Origin: Polaromonas sp.
Lineage (GTDB): Bacteria > Pseudomonadota > Gammaproteobacteria > Burkholderiales > Burkholderiaceae_C
Assembly (NCBI GenBank): GCA_030655515.1
Contig: JAURVI010000045.1
Span: 1-64,000 of the forward strand
Reading direction: 5' to 3'
DNA length: 64,000 nt
In this document: in pieces, positions 7,939 to 16,173 of the stretch
Numbering within the stretch: the stretch's first letter is position 1
Layout of the letters: each line of letters begins with the position of its first letter
Notes under the pieces: model-generated
Seen by the model: only the letters and a program-made list of their open reading frames with translations
Told to the model about the DNA's origin: nothing
Database searches by the model: none
Position numbers and translations under genes: made by a program

Positions 7939-9108
7939 ATGAAAACCCAGATCCCGACCCCCGACGCTTACCAGGAAATGCGCGAGGCGCTGCGCGGCAT
8001 GCTTGCCGGCTTTGACTCCGCTTACTGGCAGAAGGTCGACCACGAGCGAGGCTACCCCGAAGCTTTCGTCAACGCGCTGACCGAAGCAGGCTGGCTCGCC
8101 GCGCTGATCCCGGCAGAGTACGGCGGCTCCGGCCTCGGTCTGGCCGAAGCCTCGGTCATCATGGAAGAGATCAACTTCGCCGGCGGCAACGCCGGCTCAT
8201 GCCACGGCCAGATGTACAACATGGGCACCTTGCTGCGCCACGGCTCGGACGCGCAAAAGCGCCGCTACCTGCCCAAGATCGCCTGCGGCGAGCTGCGCCT
8301 GCAGTCCATGGGCGTGACCGAGCCCACCACCGGCACCGACACCACCAAGATCAAGACCCTGGCCGTGAAGAAGGGCGACCGTTACGTCATCAACGGGCAG
8401 AAGGTCTGGATCTCGCGCATCCAGCATTCCGACCTGATGATCCTGCTGGCGCGCACCACGCCGCTGGGCGAGGTCAAGCGCAAGTCGGATGGCATGTCGA
8501 TCTTCATCGTTGACCTGCACCAGGCCATTGGCCAGGGCCTGACGGTGAAACCGATCCGCAACATGGTCAACCACGAAACCAACGAGCTGTTTTTCGATAA
8601 CCTCGAAATCCCCGAAGAAAACCTGATCGGCGAAGAAGGCAAGGGCTTCAAATACATCCTCGACGGCCTCAATGCCGAGCGCACCCTGATTGCCGCCGAA
8701 TGCATTGGCGACGCCCGCTGGTTCGTCGAGCGCAGCGCCCGCTATGCACGTGATCGGCGTGTGTTCGACCGCCCGATCGGGCAGAACCAGGGCGTGCAGT
8801 TTCCGCTGGCCGAAGCCCACATCGAGACCGAGGCCGCCGACCTGATGCGCTGGCGCGCCTGCGAACTGTTCGACGCGCACCAGCCCTGCGGCGCCGAGGC
8901 CAACATGGCCAAGTACCTGGCCGCGAAAGCCTCCTGGGAGGCGGCCAACACCGCCATTCAGACCCATGGCGGCTTCGGCTTTGCCTGCGAATACGATGTC
9001 GAGCGCAAGTTCCGCGAGACCCGGCTGTACCAGGTCGCGCCGATCTCCACCAACCTGATCCTGAGCTACGTGGCCGAGCATGTGCTCGGGCTGCCGCGCT
9101 CATTTTGA
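7939..9108 (+). CDS. Acyl-CoA dehydrogenase
   Basis: The 389-aa flavoprotein has the ACAD domain order: N-terminal helical domain, beta domain with MGVTEPTTGTDTTKIKT (124-140) and KVWISRI (155-161), and C-terminal helical domain with QTHGGFGFACEYDVERKFRE (341-360). It oxidises an acyl-CoA at C2-C3 using FAD, passing electrons to ETF. The usual C-terminal catalytic Glu is not present: the aligned position reads Y364-Q365. A Glu at 247 in LNAER lies where isovaleryl-CoA dehydrogenase keeps its base. In this operon the plausible step is methylsuccinyl-CoA to mesaconyl-CoA, but another branched acyl-CoA is possible. Confidence 0.88.
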   Translation: MKTQIPTPDAYQEMREALRGMLAGFDSAYWQKVDHERGYPEAFVNALTEAGWLAALIPAEYGGSGLGLAEASVIMEEINFAGGNAGSCHGQMYNMGTLLRHGSDAQKRRYLPKIACGELRLQSMGVTEPTTGTDTTKIKTLAVKKGDRYVINGQKVWISRIQHSDLMILLARTTPLGEVKRKSDGMSIFIVDLHQAIGQGLTVKPIRNMVNHETNELFFDNLEIPEENLIGEEGKGFKYILDGLNAERTLIAAECIGDARWFVERSARYARDRRVFDRPIGQNQGVQFPLAEAHIETEAADLMRWRACELFDAHQPCGAEANMAKYLAAKASWEAANTAIQTHGGFGFACEYDVERKFRETRLYQVAPISTNLILSYVAEHVLGLPRSF

Positions 9109-9119
9109 AAGAGACCCCC

Positions 9120-10295
9120 ATGCGTCCATTGGAGGGAATGCTGGTCGTCACGCTGGAGCACGCGATTGCCGCGCCGTTCTGCACCCGTCAGCTCGCCGAC
9201 CTCGGCGCGCGCGTCATCAAGGTCGAGCGCCCGGGCGAGGGCGACTTCGCCCGCGCCTACGACACCCGGGCCCACGGCTCGGCTTCCCACTTCGTCTGGT
9301 GCAACCGCTCCAAGGAAAGCCTGACGCTCGATCTGAAAAATCCCGATGCCCGCGCCGTGCTGCAAAAGCTGGTGCAGCGGGCCGACGTGCTGGTGCAGAA
9401 CCTGGCCCCCGGCGCTGCCGCGCGCATGGGGCTGGACCATGCCAGCCTGGCGCCGGTCAACCCGCGCATCGTGGTGTGCGACATCTCGGGCTATGGCGAC
9501 GGCGGCCCCTACACCGAGAAAAAAGCCTACGACCTGCTGATCCAGAGCGAAGCCGGTTTCGTGTCGGTCACCGGCACGCCCGAGCACCCTTCCAAGGCGG
9601 GCCTGTCGATTGCCGACATCGCCGCCGGCATGTACGCCTACAGCAGCGTGCTGGCCGCCTTGCTGGAGCGCGGGCGCACGGGGCGCGGCCAGCGGCTCGA
9701 AATCTCCATGCTCGAAGCCATGTCCGAATGGATGGGCTTTCCGCTCTACTACACGCTGGACGGCCAGCCGCCGCCGCCGCGCGCCGGCGCCTCGCACGCC
9801 GCCATTTACCCCTACGGCCCCTTCACCTGCGGCGACGGCAAGCAGGTGGTGCTGGCGGTGCAGCACGACCGCGAATGGGCCACCTTCTGCAATCAGGTGT
9901 TGCAGTTGCCCGAGCTGACCGCACAGTACCTGGGCAACGCCAACCGGCTGGCCCAGCGCGAGAAACTGCGCGGCATCATCGAAGGCGTGTGCGCTACCCT
10001 GACCGCGGCGCAACTGGTGGCGCGGCTCGACGCGGCGCAAATCGCCAACGGCCAGCTCAACGAGATGGCCGACCTGTGGAAGCACCCGCAACTCGCGGCG
10101 CGCGGGCGCTGGACCGAGATCGGCTCGCCCGGCGGCCCGCTGCCCGCGCTGTACCCGCCGCACCACCTCAATGGCAGCGAGCCGCCGCCGATGGGGCCGG
10201 TGCCGGCGCTGGGCCAGCACACCGACGCCATCCTGACCGAACTCGGCTACGGCGCGACGGACATCGCCCGGCTGCGTGCGGACCAAGCCATCTGA
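9120..10295 (+). CDS. CaiB/BaiF (class III) CoA-transferase
   Basis: The 391-aa protein has the CaiB/BaiF N-terminus MRPLEGMLVVTLEHAIAAPF and GARVIKVERPGEGDFAR. The catalytic Asp is probably D166 in GLSIADIAAGMYA. The ATG at 9120 lies 11 bp after the dehydrogenase stop and follows GAAAGAGA. Class III transferases of this type move CoA between dicarboxylates; one known member shifts CoA between the C1 and C4 carboxyls of mesaconate. Its position between a dehydrogenase and a PrpD protein, in the same operon as a mesaconyl-CoA hydratase-like protein, makes a C5 diacid or the corresponding CoA isomerisation the best guess. Confidence 0.88.
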   Translation: MRPLEGMLVVTLEHAIAAPFCTRQLADLGARVIKVERPGEGDFARAYDTRAHGSASHFVWCNRSKESLTLDLKNPDARAVLQKLVQRADVLVQNLAPGAAARMGLDHASLAPVNPRIVVCDISGYGDGGPYTEKKAYDLLIQSEAGFVSVTGTPEHPSKAGLSIADIAAGMYAYSSVLAALLERGRTGRGQRLEISMLEAMSEWMGFPLYYTLDGQPPPPRAGASHAAIYPYGPFTCGDGKQVVLAVQHDREWATFCNQVLQLPELTAQYLGNANRLAQREKLRGIIEGVCATLTAAQLVARLDAAQIANGQLNEMADLWKHPQLAARGRWTEIGSPGGPLPALYPPHHLNGSEPPPMGPVPALGQHTDAILTELGYGATDIARLRADQAI

Positions 10296-10311
10296 GCGCG
10301 AGACCAAAACC

Positions 10312-11676
10312 ATGACCCTGGATACCAACCCGAGCGCGACGCTGGCTGCTTTTGCCGCCGATCTGTCATTCGACACCATTCCGGCGCCGGTGCTGCGCCG
10401 CACCGAAGACCTGTTCCTCGACTGGTACGCCTCGGCGCTGGCGGGCAAGGGCGCGCGGCCGGTCGAAGCCATCGAGGCCTACGCCCGCAGCATGGGGCCG
10501 GACGCCGGCAGTGCCGAGGTGCTGATCTCGCGCCGCATGACTTCGCCGCATTTCGCCGCCATGGTCAACGCCGCGGCCTCGCACTTTGCCGAACAGGATG
10601 ACGTGCATAACGGCTCGGTGTTCCACCCGGCGGCGGTGGTGTTTCCGGCCGCGCTGGCGGTGGCGCAAGACATCGGGGCCAGCGGCCGCGAGTTCCTGGC
10701 CGCCGTGGTGGCCGGTTACGAGGTCGGCATTCGCGTCGGCGAATTCCTGGGCCGCTCGCATTACCGCATTTTCCATACCACGGCCACGGCGGGCACACTG
10801 GCCGCCGCCGCCGCCGCCGGGCGCTTGCTGAAACTCGACGCCGCCACCCTGCTGCATGCCTTCGGCAGCGCGGGTACGCAGTCCGCCGGCTTGTGGGAGT
10901 TTTTGCGCGATGCCGCCGACTCCAAGCAACTGCACACCGCGCACGCGGCGTCCTGCGGCCTGGCCTCGGCCTACCTGGCACGAAGCGGTTTGACCGGCGC
11001 GCGCCAGATTCTCGAAGGTGCGCAGGGCATGGCCGCGGGCATGTCGAGCGACGCCGATCCGGCGCGCCTGAGCGACCGCCTGGGCCAGCGCTGGGCCACG
11101 GCGGAAACCTCGTTCAAATACCACGCCTCGTGCCGCCATACGCACCCGAGCGCCGACGCGCTGCTGGCGCTGATGCAGGCGCATGGGCTCAAGGCCGACG
11201 ACATCGAGCGCGTCACCACCCATGTGCACCAGGGCGCCATCGACGTGCTGGGCCGCGTGACCGTGCCGGCTACGGTACACCAGGCCAAGTTCTCGATGGG
11301 CACGGTGCTGGCGCTGGCGGCCGAATACGGCTTTGCCGGGCTGAATGAATTCGAGGCGCATTACCTCGCGCCGCGCGTGGCCGCCTTGCGCGACCGCGTG
11401 ACGATGCAGCTCGACGCCGAGGTCGATCAGGCCTATCCGCAGCGCTGGATCGGCAAGGTGACGGTGACGACGCGCGACGGCCGCACGCTGAATGCGCGGG
11501 TCGATGAGCCCAAGGGCGACCCCGGCAACACGCTGACGCGCGCCGAGCTCGAAGACAAGGCCCAGCGCCTGGCGGCCTACGGCAAGGGGGCCACGCCGGC
11601 CGAGATGCAGGCGCTGATCGCGCGCGTCTGGGCGGTGGCCGATGCGCCATGCATGGACCGCTGGCTGGCGGCATGA
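10312..11676 (+). CDS. MmgE/PrpD-family protein
   Basis: The 454-aa protein has the typical PrpD length. Characteristic segments are VEAIEAYARSMGPDAGSAEV near residue 45, NAAASHFAEQDDVHNGSVFHPAAVVFPAALA near 80-115, and FKYHASCRHTHPSADALLAL near 265. The family includes 2-methylcitrate dehydratase, cis-aconitate decarboxylase and iminodisuccinate epimerase. It could act on a tricarboxylic or branched diacid that enters this pathway; which reaction cannot be decided here. The ATG at 10312 was preferred over an upstream GTG because the latter would overlap the preceding gene. Its end nearly abuts the CitE-like gene. Confidence 0.85.
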   Translation: MTLDTNPSATLAAFAADLSFDTIPAPVLRRTEDLFLDWYASALAGKGARPVEAIEAYARSMGPDAGSAEVLISRRMTSPHFAAMVNAAASHFAEQDDVHNGSVFHPAAVVFPAALAVAQDIGASGREFLAAVVAGYEVGIRVGEFLGRSHYRIFHTTATAGTLAAAAAAGRLLKLDAATLLHAFGSAGTQSAGLWEFLRDAADSKQLHTAHAASCGLASAYLARSGLTGARQILEGAQGMAAGMSSDADPARLSDRLGQRWATAETSFKYHASCRHTHPSADALLALMQAHGLKADDIERVTTHVHQGAIDVLGRVTVPATVHQAKFSMGTVLALAAEYGFAGLNEFEAHYLAPRVAALRDRVTMQLDAEVDQAYPQRWIGKVTVTTRDGRTLNARVDEPKGDPGNTLTRAELEDKAQRLAAYGKGATPAEMQALIARVWAVADAPCMDRWLAA

Positions 11677-11690
11677 GCAGGGGTGTGAGC

Positions 11691-12530
11691 ATGAATGGCA
11701 GCACCCCCGGCCTGCAAGCCCTGCCGCGCGCCTATCTTTTTGTGCCCGCCGACCGGCCTGAGCGTTTTGCCAAGGCCCGTGCCAGCGGCGCCGACGCGGT
11801 CATCATCGATCTGGAAGACGCCGTGGCCCCCGAGGCGAAGGCGCGCGCACGCGACGTGCTGGCGGCAGCGCTTGACGAGTCGGCACCGCTGGTGGTGCGC
11901 ATCAACGCCGCGGGCACGCCCTGGTTCGACGACGACCTCGAACTGTGCCGCCACCCCGGCGTGGCCGCCGTCATGCTGCCCAAGGCCGAGGGCATCGACG
12001 CCGTCTGCACCGTGGTCGAGACCACCTTCAAGGACGTGTTGCCCATCATCGAGTCGGCGCGCGGCCTGCATGAGATGGACACCATCGCACGCGTGCCGGG
12101 CGTGATCCGTCTGGCCTTTGGCAGCGTCGATCTGGCGCTTGACCTGGGCATCGACTGTGACCCTGACGGCGCGGAAATCGAGCTGCTGGCCTTCCGCTCC
12201 CAACTGGTGCTGGCCTCCCGGCTGGCCGCGCTGGCCGCGCCGGTGGACGGCGTCAGCACCGCGATCAACGACCCGCAGCGCCTGCAGGCGGATGCGCAGC
12301 GCTCACGGCGCCTGGGCTTTGGCGCCAAGCTGTGCATCCACCCCCAGCAGGTGGCCACCGTGCAGGCGGTGTTCGCCCCCAGCCCGGAGCGCGTCGCCTG
12401 GGCGCGCCGCGTCTGCGAAGCCTTTGCCGCCGCCGGTGGCGCCGCCGTGGCCGTGGACGGCCAGATGGTGGACCTGCCGGTGGTCCAGCGCGCGCGCGCC
12501 GTGCTGCGCGACGCGGGCCTGAGCGCCTGA
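11691..12530 (+). CDS. HpcH/HpaI aldolase, CitE-like CoA-ester lyase
   Basis: The 279-aa TIM-barrel protein shows the CitE/malyl-CoA-lyase pattern: RAYLFVPADRPERFAKA near residue 13, VIIDLEDAVAPEAK (37-50), the Arg in VVRINAAGTPWF (R70), and the metal ligands E121 in IESARGL and D147 in GSVDLALDLG. Members cleave citryl-, malyl- or citramalyl-CoA. In this operon citramalyl-CoA to pyruvate plus acetyl-CoA fits best. The ATG at 11691 has AGGGGTG upstream; an alternative ATG at 11673 overlaps the PrpD stop (ATGA) but lacks a good ribosome site. Confidence 0.85.
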   Translation: MNGSTPGLQALPRAYLFVPADRPERFAKARASGADAVIIDLEDAVAPEAKARARDVLAAALDESAPLVVRINAAGTPWFDDDLELCRHPGVAAVMLPKAEGIDAVCTVVETTFKDVLPIIESARGLHEMDTIARVPGVIRLAFGSVDLALDLGIDCDPDGAEIELLAFRSQLVLASRLAALAAPVDGVSTAINDPQRLQADAQRSRRLGFGAKLCIHPQQVATVQAVFAPSPERVAWARRVCEAFAAAGGAAVAVDGQMVDLPVVQRARAVLRDAGLSA

Positions 12531-12566
12531 TTTTTTGAACCCACCCCCAACCGACTGGAGTTCCCC

Positions 12567-13355
12567 ATGACCCGCAAAACCAAACCCATCCGTTCCGACA
12601 TTGCCTGGAGCACCCCCGACCGCATCGAAGTGCGCGGCAAGAGCCTGCCCGACGAGATCCTCGGCCATCTGAACCTGGGCGACATGGCCTTCCTGCAGAT
12701 CCTCGGGCGCATGCCGACGCCGCAGGAGTCGAACGTGTTCAACGCCATTGCGGTGACGCTGGTCGAGCACGGCATCACGCCCAGCGCCCTGGCTGCGCGG
12801 CTGACTTACGCCGGTGCGCCCGAATCGCTGCAGGCGGCGGTGGCCGCCGGCCTGTGCGGCCTGGGCAGCGTGTTCGTCGGCAGCACCGAAGGCACCGCCA
12901 AGATGCTCTACGAAGCCCTGCCGCCCGGAACGAAAGGGGCGGACCTGGAGCGCATCGCCTGCGACACCGTGGCCGCTTTTCGCGCGCGCGGCCAGATCAT
13001 CCCCGGCCTGGGCCATCCGCTGCACAAGCCGGTCGATCCGCGCGCCCCGCGCCTGTTCCAGATCGCCAAGGACAACGGCTTTTCCGGCGACTACATCCGG
13101 CTCGAACAACTGATCTGCGCCGAGGCCGAGCGCGCCGCCGGCAAGATGCTGCCCGTCAACGCCACCGGCGCCATCGGCGCCATCTGCTGCGAACTCGGGC
13201 TGCCCTGGAAGATCGTGCGCGGCGTCGGTGTCCTGGCGCGCGCCATCGGGCTGGTGGGCCATATCCTCGAAGAGAGCAACAACCCGATGGCGGTCGAGAT
13301 CTGGCAGCGGGTCGAAGACGAGGCCACCCGGCACATCCGGCCGCAAGGCGCTTGA
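12567..13355 (+). CDS. Citryl-CoA-lyase-like protein (short citrate-synthase fold)
   Basis: The 262-aa protein matches the citrate-synthase superfamily and is shorter than true citrate synthase (about 430 aa). The conserved GLGHPLHKPVDPRA region (147-160, H150) corresponds to the active-site His loop. The segment that holds the first catalytic His in citrate synthases (LHGGAN) reads SVFVGSTEGT here, with no His. The late catalytic Asp position seems to be Thr (VNATG, T200). Similar short proteins are commonly labelled citryl-CoA lyase. The sequence GGAGTTCCCC before the ATG supports the start. It probably assists the CitE-like enzyme or carries out a related C-C cleavage; the exact role is not clear. 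Confidence 0.75.
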   Translation: MTRKTKPIRSDIAWSTPDRIEVRGKSLPDEILGHLNLGDMAFLQILGRMPTPQESNVFNAIAVTLVEHGITPSALAARLTYAGAPESLQAAVAAGLCGLGSVFVGSTEGTAKMLYEALPPGTKGADLERIACDTVAAFRARGQIIPGLGHPLHKPVDPRAPRLFQIAKDNGFSGDYIRLEQLICAEAERAAGKMLPVNATGAIGAICCELGLPWKIVRGVGVLARAIGLVGHILEESNNPMAVEIWQRVEDEATRHIRPQGA

Positions 13356-13440
13356 GGCGGCGCGCAGCGCATCTTGATCGCCTATTCAGGTACGGCAAAC
13401 AAGATGCCGTCACACGGCGCAACTGGTTAAGATAGGCCCC

Positions 13441-14076
13441 ATGGCCCGCTACAACACCCCTCCTTTTGAAATCCACGTCCACGGCGAAGTGCCGTTGCGT
13501 GAGGACGTCGGCTTCGAGCAACTGCAGGATGCTTTGAAACCGCTCTGGACCTATGCGGGCGCCAAATCGCTGGCAGACGGTGCCGCCAGCGTCTATGAGG
13601 AAGAGCCGGGCATACGCTTCGATGTGCAGCAGCATTTGCTGCAGTTGTGCTGGACGGTTCCCGGCGACGAAGATTTCAGGCAGGTGCTCGATGAGGTCTG
13701 CATGGCCCTGAACGAGCTGGCGCTCAGCGGTGCTCCGATTGAGGTCACCTTTTATGACGCGGACTTTGACGAGGACGAAGAGCAGGAAGACGAGGAGGCC
13801 AGGGACGACTTCGTGATGTATTTTGTCGGCCCCACGCCTGCCGCGATCATGCAGGTTCAACGCGACCTGCTGGTGCAGGACATGATCGGGCTGATGGAGC
13901 GCCATTTTGACGCTTCCGAACTTGGCGACGTGGTGGCTGCCGTCGATAAACTGTTTGAACAGCGCTTCGACGCGTTGGTCAATTCCATGCAGTTGGGCCG
14001 GCCACCGCGCGGGATGGGCGGGCCGCAAGGCGGCTCCGGCCACGGCGGCGGACGCAAGCCGCGGCACCTGCATTGA
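13441..14076 (+). CDS. Conserved hypothetical protein, acidic with Gly/His-rich tail
   Basis: I do not recognise a characterised family in this 211-aa protein. It starts MARYNTPPFEIHVHGEVPLRED. A strongly acidic stretch (DADFDEDEEQEDEEARDD) spans residues 115-132, and a Gly-rich basic tail (PPRGMGGPQGGSGHGGGR) sits near 187-204, before the C-terminal KPRHLH. There is no signal peptide or membrane segment, so it is probably cytoplasmic. The 85-bp gap after the preceding operon suggests a separate transcript. It is convergent with the TetR gene, with only 6 bp between the stops. Confidence 0.75.
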   Translation: MARYNTPPFEIHVHGEVPLREDVGFEQLQDALKPLWTYAGAKSLADGAASVYEEEPGIRFDVQQHLLQLCWTVPGDEDFRQVLDEVCMALNELALSGAPIEVTFYDADFDEDEEQEDEEARDDFVMYFVGPTPAAIMQVQRDLLVQDMIGLMERHFDASELGDVVAAVDKLFEQRFDALVNSMQLGRPPRGMGGPQGGSGHGGGRKPRHLH

Positions 14077-14082
14077 CTCCTG

Positions 14083-14733
14083 TCAGCCGCCCGCCGTTGC
14101 GCTGATATCCCCGGCGCCGGAAAAACCCAGCCCGGCGAGATACACGTCCATCACGCGCTGCCCCACCGCAACCAGATCGAATGCCGCGCTGTCGAGCAGC
14201 CAGTTCTGGATCAGGCCGTCAATGATGGCGTGGATCCCCTGCGCGGCGGTGGCGGGTGAAACCGCCAGTTCCACGCCCTTGCGCGTCGCGGCTGCCTGCA
14301 AACCGCCCTCGACCTGCACCAGAAATTCATTGCGGACCGTGAGGTGGCGTAGCCGCACGGCCTGGAGCGCGTCGACATATTCTACCTTGTGGGTGGCTAC
14401 CTCAAACACCCGGCGCGTCTGCGGATCCCCGGCAATACGGGCCAGCGCTTCACGCACGACGTTGCGGATGTGTGCCAGCGGGTCGGCTTGCCCTTCCTGC
14501 GCCAGGTCCTGGAAGGACTGCTCCAGGGGCAGAGTGACCCTTTCCATCATTGCGTTGAAGAGGTCCGCCTTGTCCTTGAAATGCCAGTAAATGGCGCCTC
14601 GCGTGGCACCTGCGCGCCGCGCGATGTCCTGCAGGCTGGTGCGCGACACGCCCTGCGCCTGAAACAGGTGCTCGGCCGCATCCAGCAGCTTGTGGCGGGT
14701 TGCCAGGGCTTCTTCTTTGGTTCGACGGGCCAT
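14083..14733 (-). CDS. TetR-family repressor of the adjacent RND pump (AcrR/TtgR-like)
   Basis: The 216-aa protein has an N-terminal TetR helix-turn-helix: MARRTKEEALATRHKLLDAA, then TSLQDIARRAGATRGAIYWHFKDKADLFNAMM (residues 33-64). This matches the AcrR/TtgR/MexR-type TetR repressors in wording and length. It is divergent from the efflux operon 14899-20797. A 24-bp palindrome 25-48 bp upstream of its start matches the AcrR operator of E. coli at 22 positions as I recall that site. The start at 14733 gives the standard length; an upstream in-frame ATG at 14766 falls inside the operator. Confidence 0.92.
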   Translation of the reverse strand: MARRTKEEALATRHKLLDAAEHLFQAQGVSRTSLQDIARRAGATRGAIYWHFKDKADLFNAMMERVTLPLEQSFQDLAQEGQADPLAHIRNVVREALARIAGDPQTRRVFEVATHKVEYVDALQAVRLRHLTVRNEFLVQVEGGLQAAATRKGVELAVSPATAAQGIHAIIDGLIQNWLLDSAAFDLVAVGQRVMDVYLAGLGFSGAGDISATAGG

Positions 14734-14757
14734 AGGTCTCCTGAAAACGGGGGGAGC

Positions 14758-14781
14758 TTCATACATTCATAAATGTATGTA
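14758..14781. promoter_or_regulatory. AcrR/TtgR-type operator
   Basis: The 24-bp site has the core CATACATTCATAAATGTATG (14760-14779). It is near-palindromic and, from memory of the AcrR box of E. coli, differs at two positions. It lies in the divergent region between the TetR gene and the efflux operon, as expected for a repressor that controls both. The sequence match is observed; repression is inferred. Confidence 0.75.
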
Positions 14782-14898
14782 AACTATAGCACTCGCCAAA
14801 CCCCTTATTCTTTTGGCTTTCGTCCGATGGGCTTGCGTACCCATTGCCATTAAAGAGCCACCCTTTGCGTCTTTATTCCAGAAAATTCGAGGAACAGC

Positions 14899-16158
14899 AT
14901 GCCTATGTCCCGCGTTATCCAGCCCTGTGGGGCGCCGCCATCTACAAATCGTCAGCCGCTGTTGCTGGTCGCGATGCTGTCGTTGCTTCTGGCCGGATGT
15001 GGCAAAGGCACCAGCGCGCCGCCAGCCGCGCCGCCGCCTGCGCAGGTTGGCGTGGTGACCGTGGCGCAGGGCGATGTGGGGCTGGTGACCGTGTTGCCTG
15101 GCCGGCTTGAAGCCTCGCGTGTGGCGCAGGTCCGGGCGCGTGCGTCCGGAATTTTGCAAAAACGCCTGTTTCGTGAAGGCAGTGATGTCAAAGCGGGTCA
15201 GCCGCTGTTCAGCATTGACGCTGCGCCGTACGCTGCCGCGGTGGCCAGCGCCCAAGCCGGACTCGCGCGTGCCGAAGCCAATCAGGCGCAGGCCACGGCG
15301 CTGGCCGAGCGCTACAAGCCCCTGGTTCAAGCCAATGCCATCAGCAAGCAGGAGTATGCGAACGCCGTGGCGGCGCAGAAACAGGCCGACGCCGACGTGG
15401 CGGTGGGCAAAGCCAATGTGCAGACGGCCAACATCACGCTGGCTTATGCCGCCGTTACAGCACCGATTTCCGGTCGCATAGGCCGTTCCCTTGTCACTGA
15501 AGGCGCACTTGTGGGGCAGGGCGAAGCAACGCAACTCGCGGTCATTCAACAAATCGACCCGATGTATGTGAACTTCACCCAATCGGCCTCCGAAGCGCTC
15601 AAGCTCAGGGCCGGGCTGGCCCATGGGCAATACAAGCAGGCGGGCAAAGGCGCCGCCAGCGTCACCGTCATCCTGGAAGATGGAAGCACCTACGCACACA
15701 CCGGCCGCCTGCTGTTCACCGACCTGACGGTGGATGCCACCAGCGGTCAGGTGACCTTGCGCGCAGAAATCCCCAACCCCGAGAAGCAGCTCTTGCCCGG
15801 TCTGTACGTGCGCGTCAAGCTGGCGCAGGCGCAAGTCAGCGGCGCCATCCTGCTGCCGCAGCAAGCCGTCACACGGGGCGCCCAGGGCGACACGGTCATG
15901 GTCGTTGGCCCCGACAACCATCTGAGCCCGCGCTTGATCAAACTGGGTCCGGCCCAGGACAACAAGTGGGTCGTTCTGGAGGGTCTCAAGACCGGCGAGC
16001 AGGTGATGGTCGATGGCTTCCAGAAGCTGCCGCGCGGCAAACCGGGTGACCCGGTCATCGTCAAGCCCGTGCCGTGGCAAGCGCCGGGCAGCAAGCCTGC
16101 CACCGCCGCCAGCGCGGCAGTACCCGCAGCCTCGGCAACGGCCAGCGCCGCCCGCTAA
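14899..16158 (+). CDS. RND efflux periplasmic adaptor (AcrA/MexA type) lipoprotein
   Basis: This 419-aa membrane-fusion protein has a lipobox LLAGC (Cys34) after a hydrophobic signal, so it is anchored to the outer face of the inner membrane. The adaptor domains follow in order: barrel-sandwich start with GRLEASRVAQVRARASGILQ, alpha-hairpin with AEANQAQATALAERYKPLVQANAISKQEYANA near residues 130-165, then AAVTAPISGRIGRSLVTEGALV. The tail is Ala/Pro-rich. It links the AcrB-like pump to the outer-membrane factor encoded downstream. The ATG at 14899 has GAGGAA 5-10 bp upstream. It is the first gene of a three-gene operon. Confidence 0.95.
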   Translation: MPMSRVIQPCGAPPSTNRQPLLLVAMLSLLLAGCGKGTSAPPAAPPPAQVGVVTVAQGDVGLVTVLPGRLEASRVAQVRARASGILQKRLFREGSDVKAGQPLFSIDAAPYAAAVASAQAGLARAEANQAQATALAERYKPLVQANAISKQEYANAVAAQKQADADVAVGKANVQTANITLAYAAVTAPISGRIGRSLVTEGALVGQGEATQLAVIQQIDPMYVNFTQSASEALKLRAGLAHGQYKQAGKGAASVTVILEDGSTYAHTGRLLFTDLTVDATSGQVTLRAEIPNPEKQLLPGLYVRVKLAQAQVSGAILLPQQAVTRGAQGDTVMVVGPDNHLSPRLIKLGPAQDNKWVVLEGLKTGEQVMVDGFQKLPRGKPGDPVIVKPVPWQAPGSKPATAASAAVPAASATASAAR

Positions 16159-16173
16159 GGAGCAGCCCGAGTC

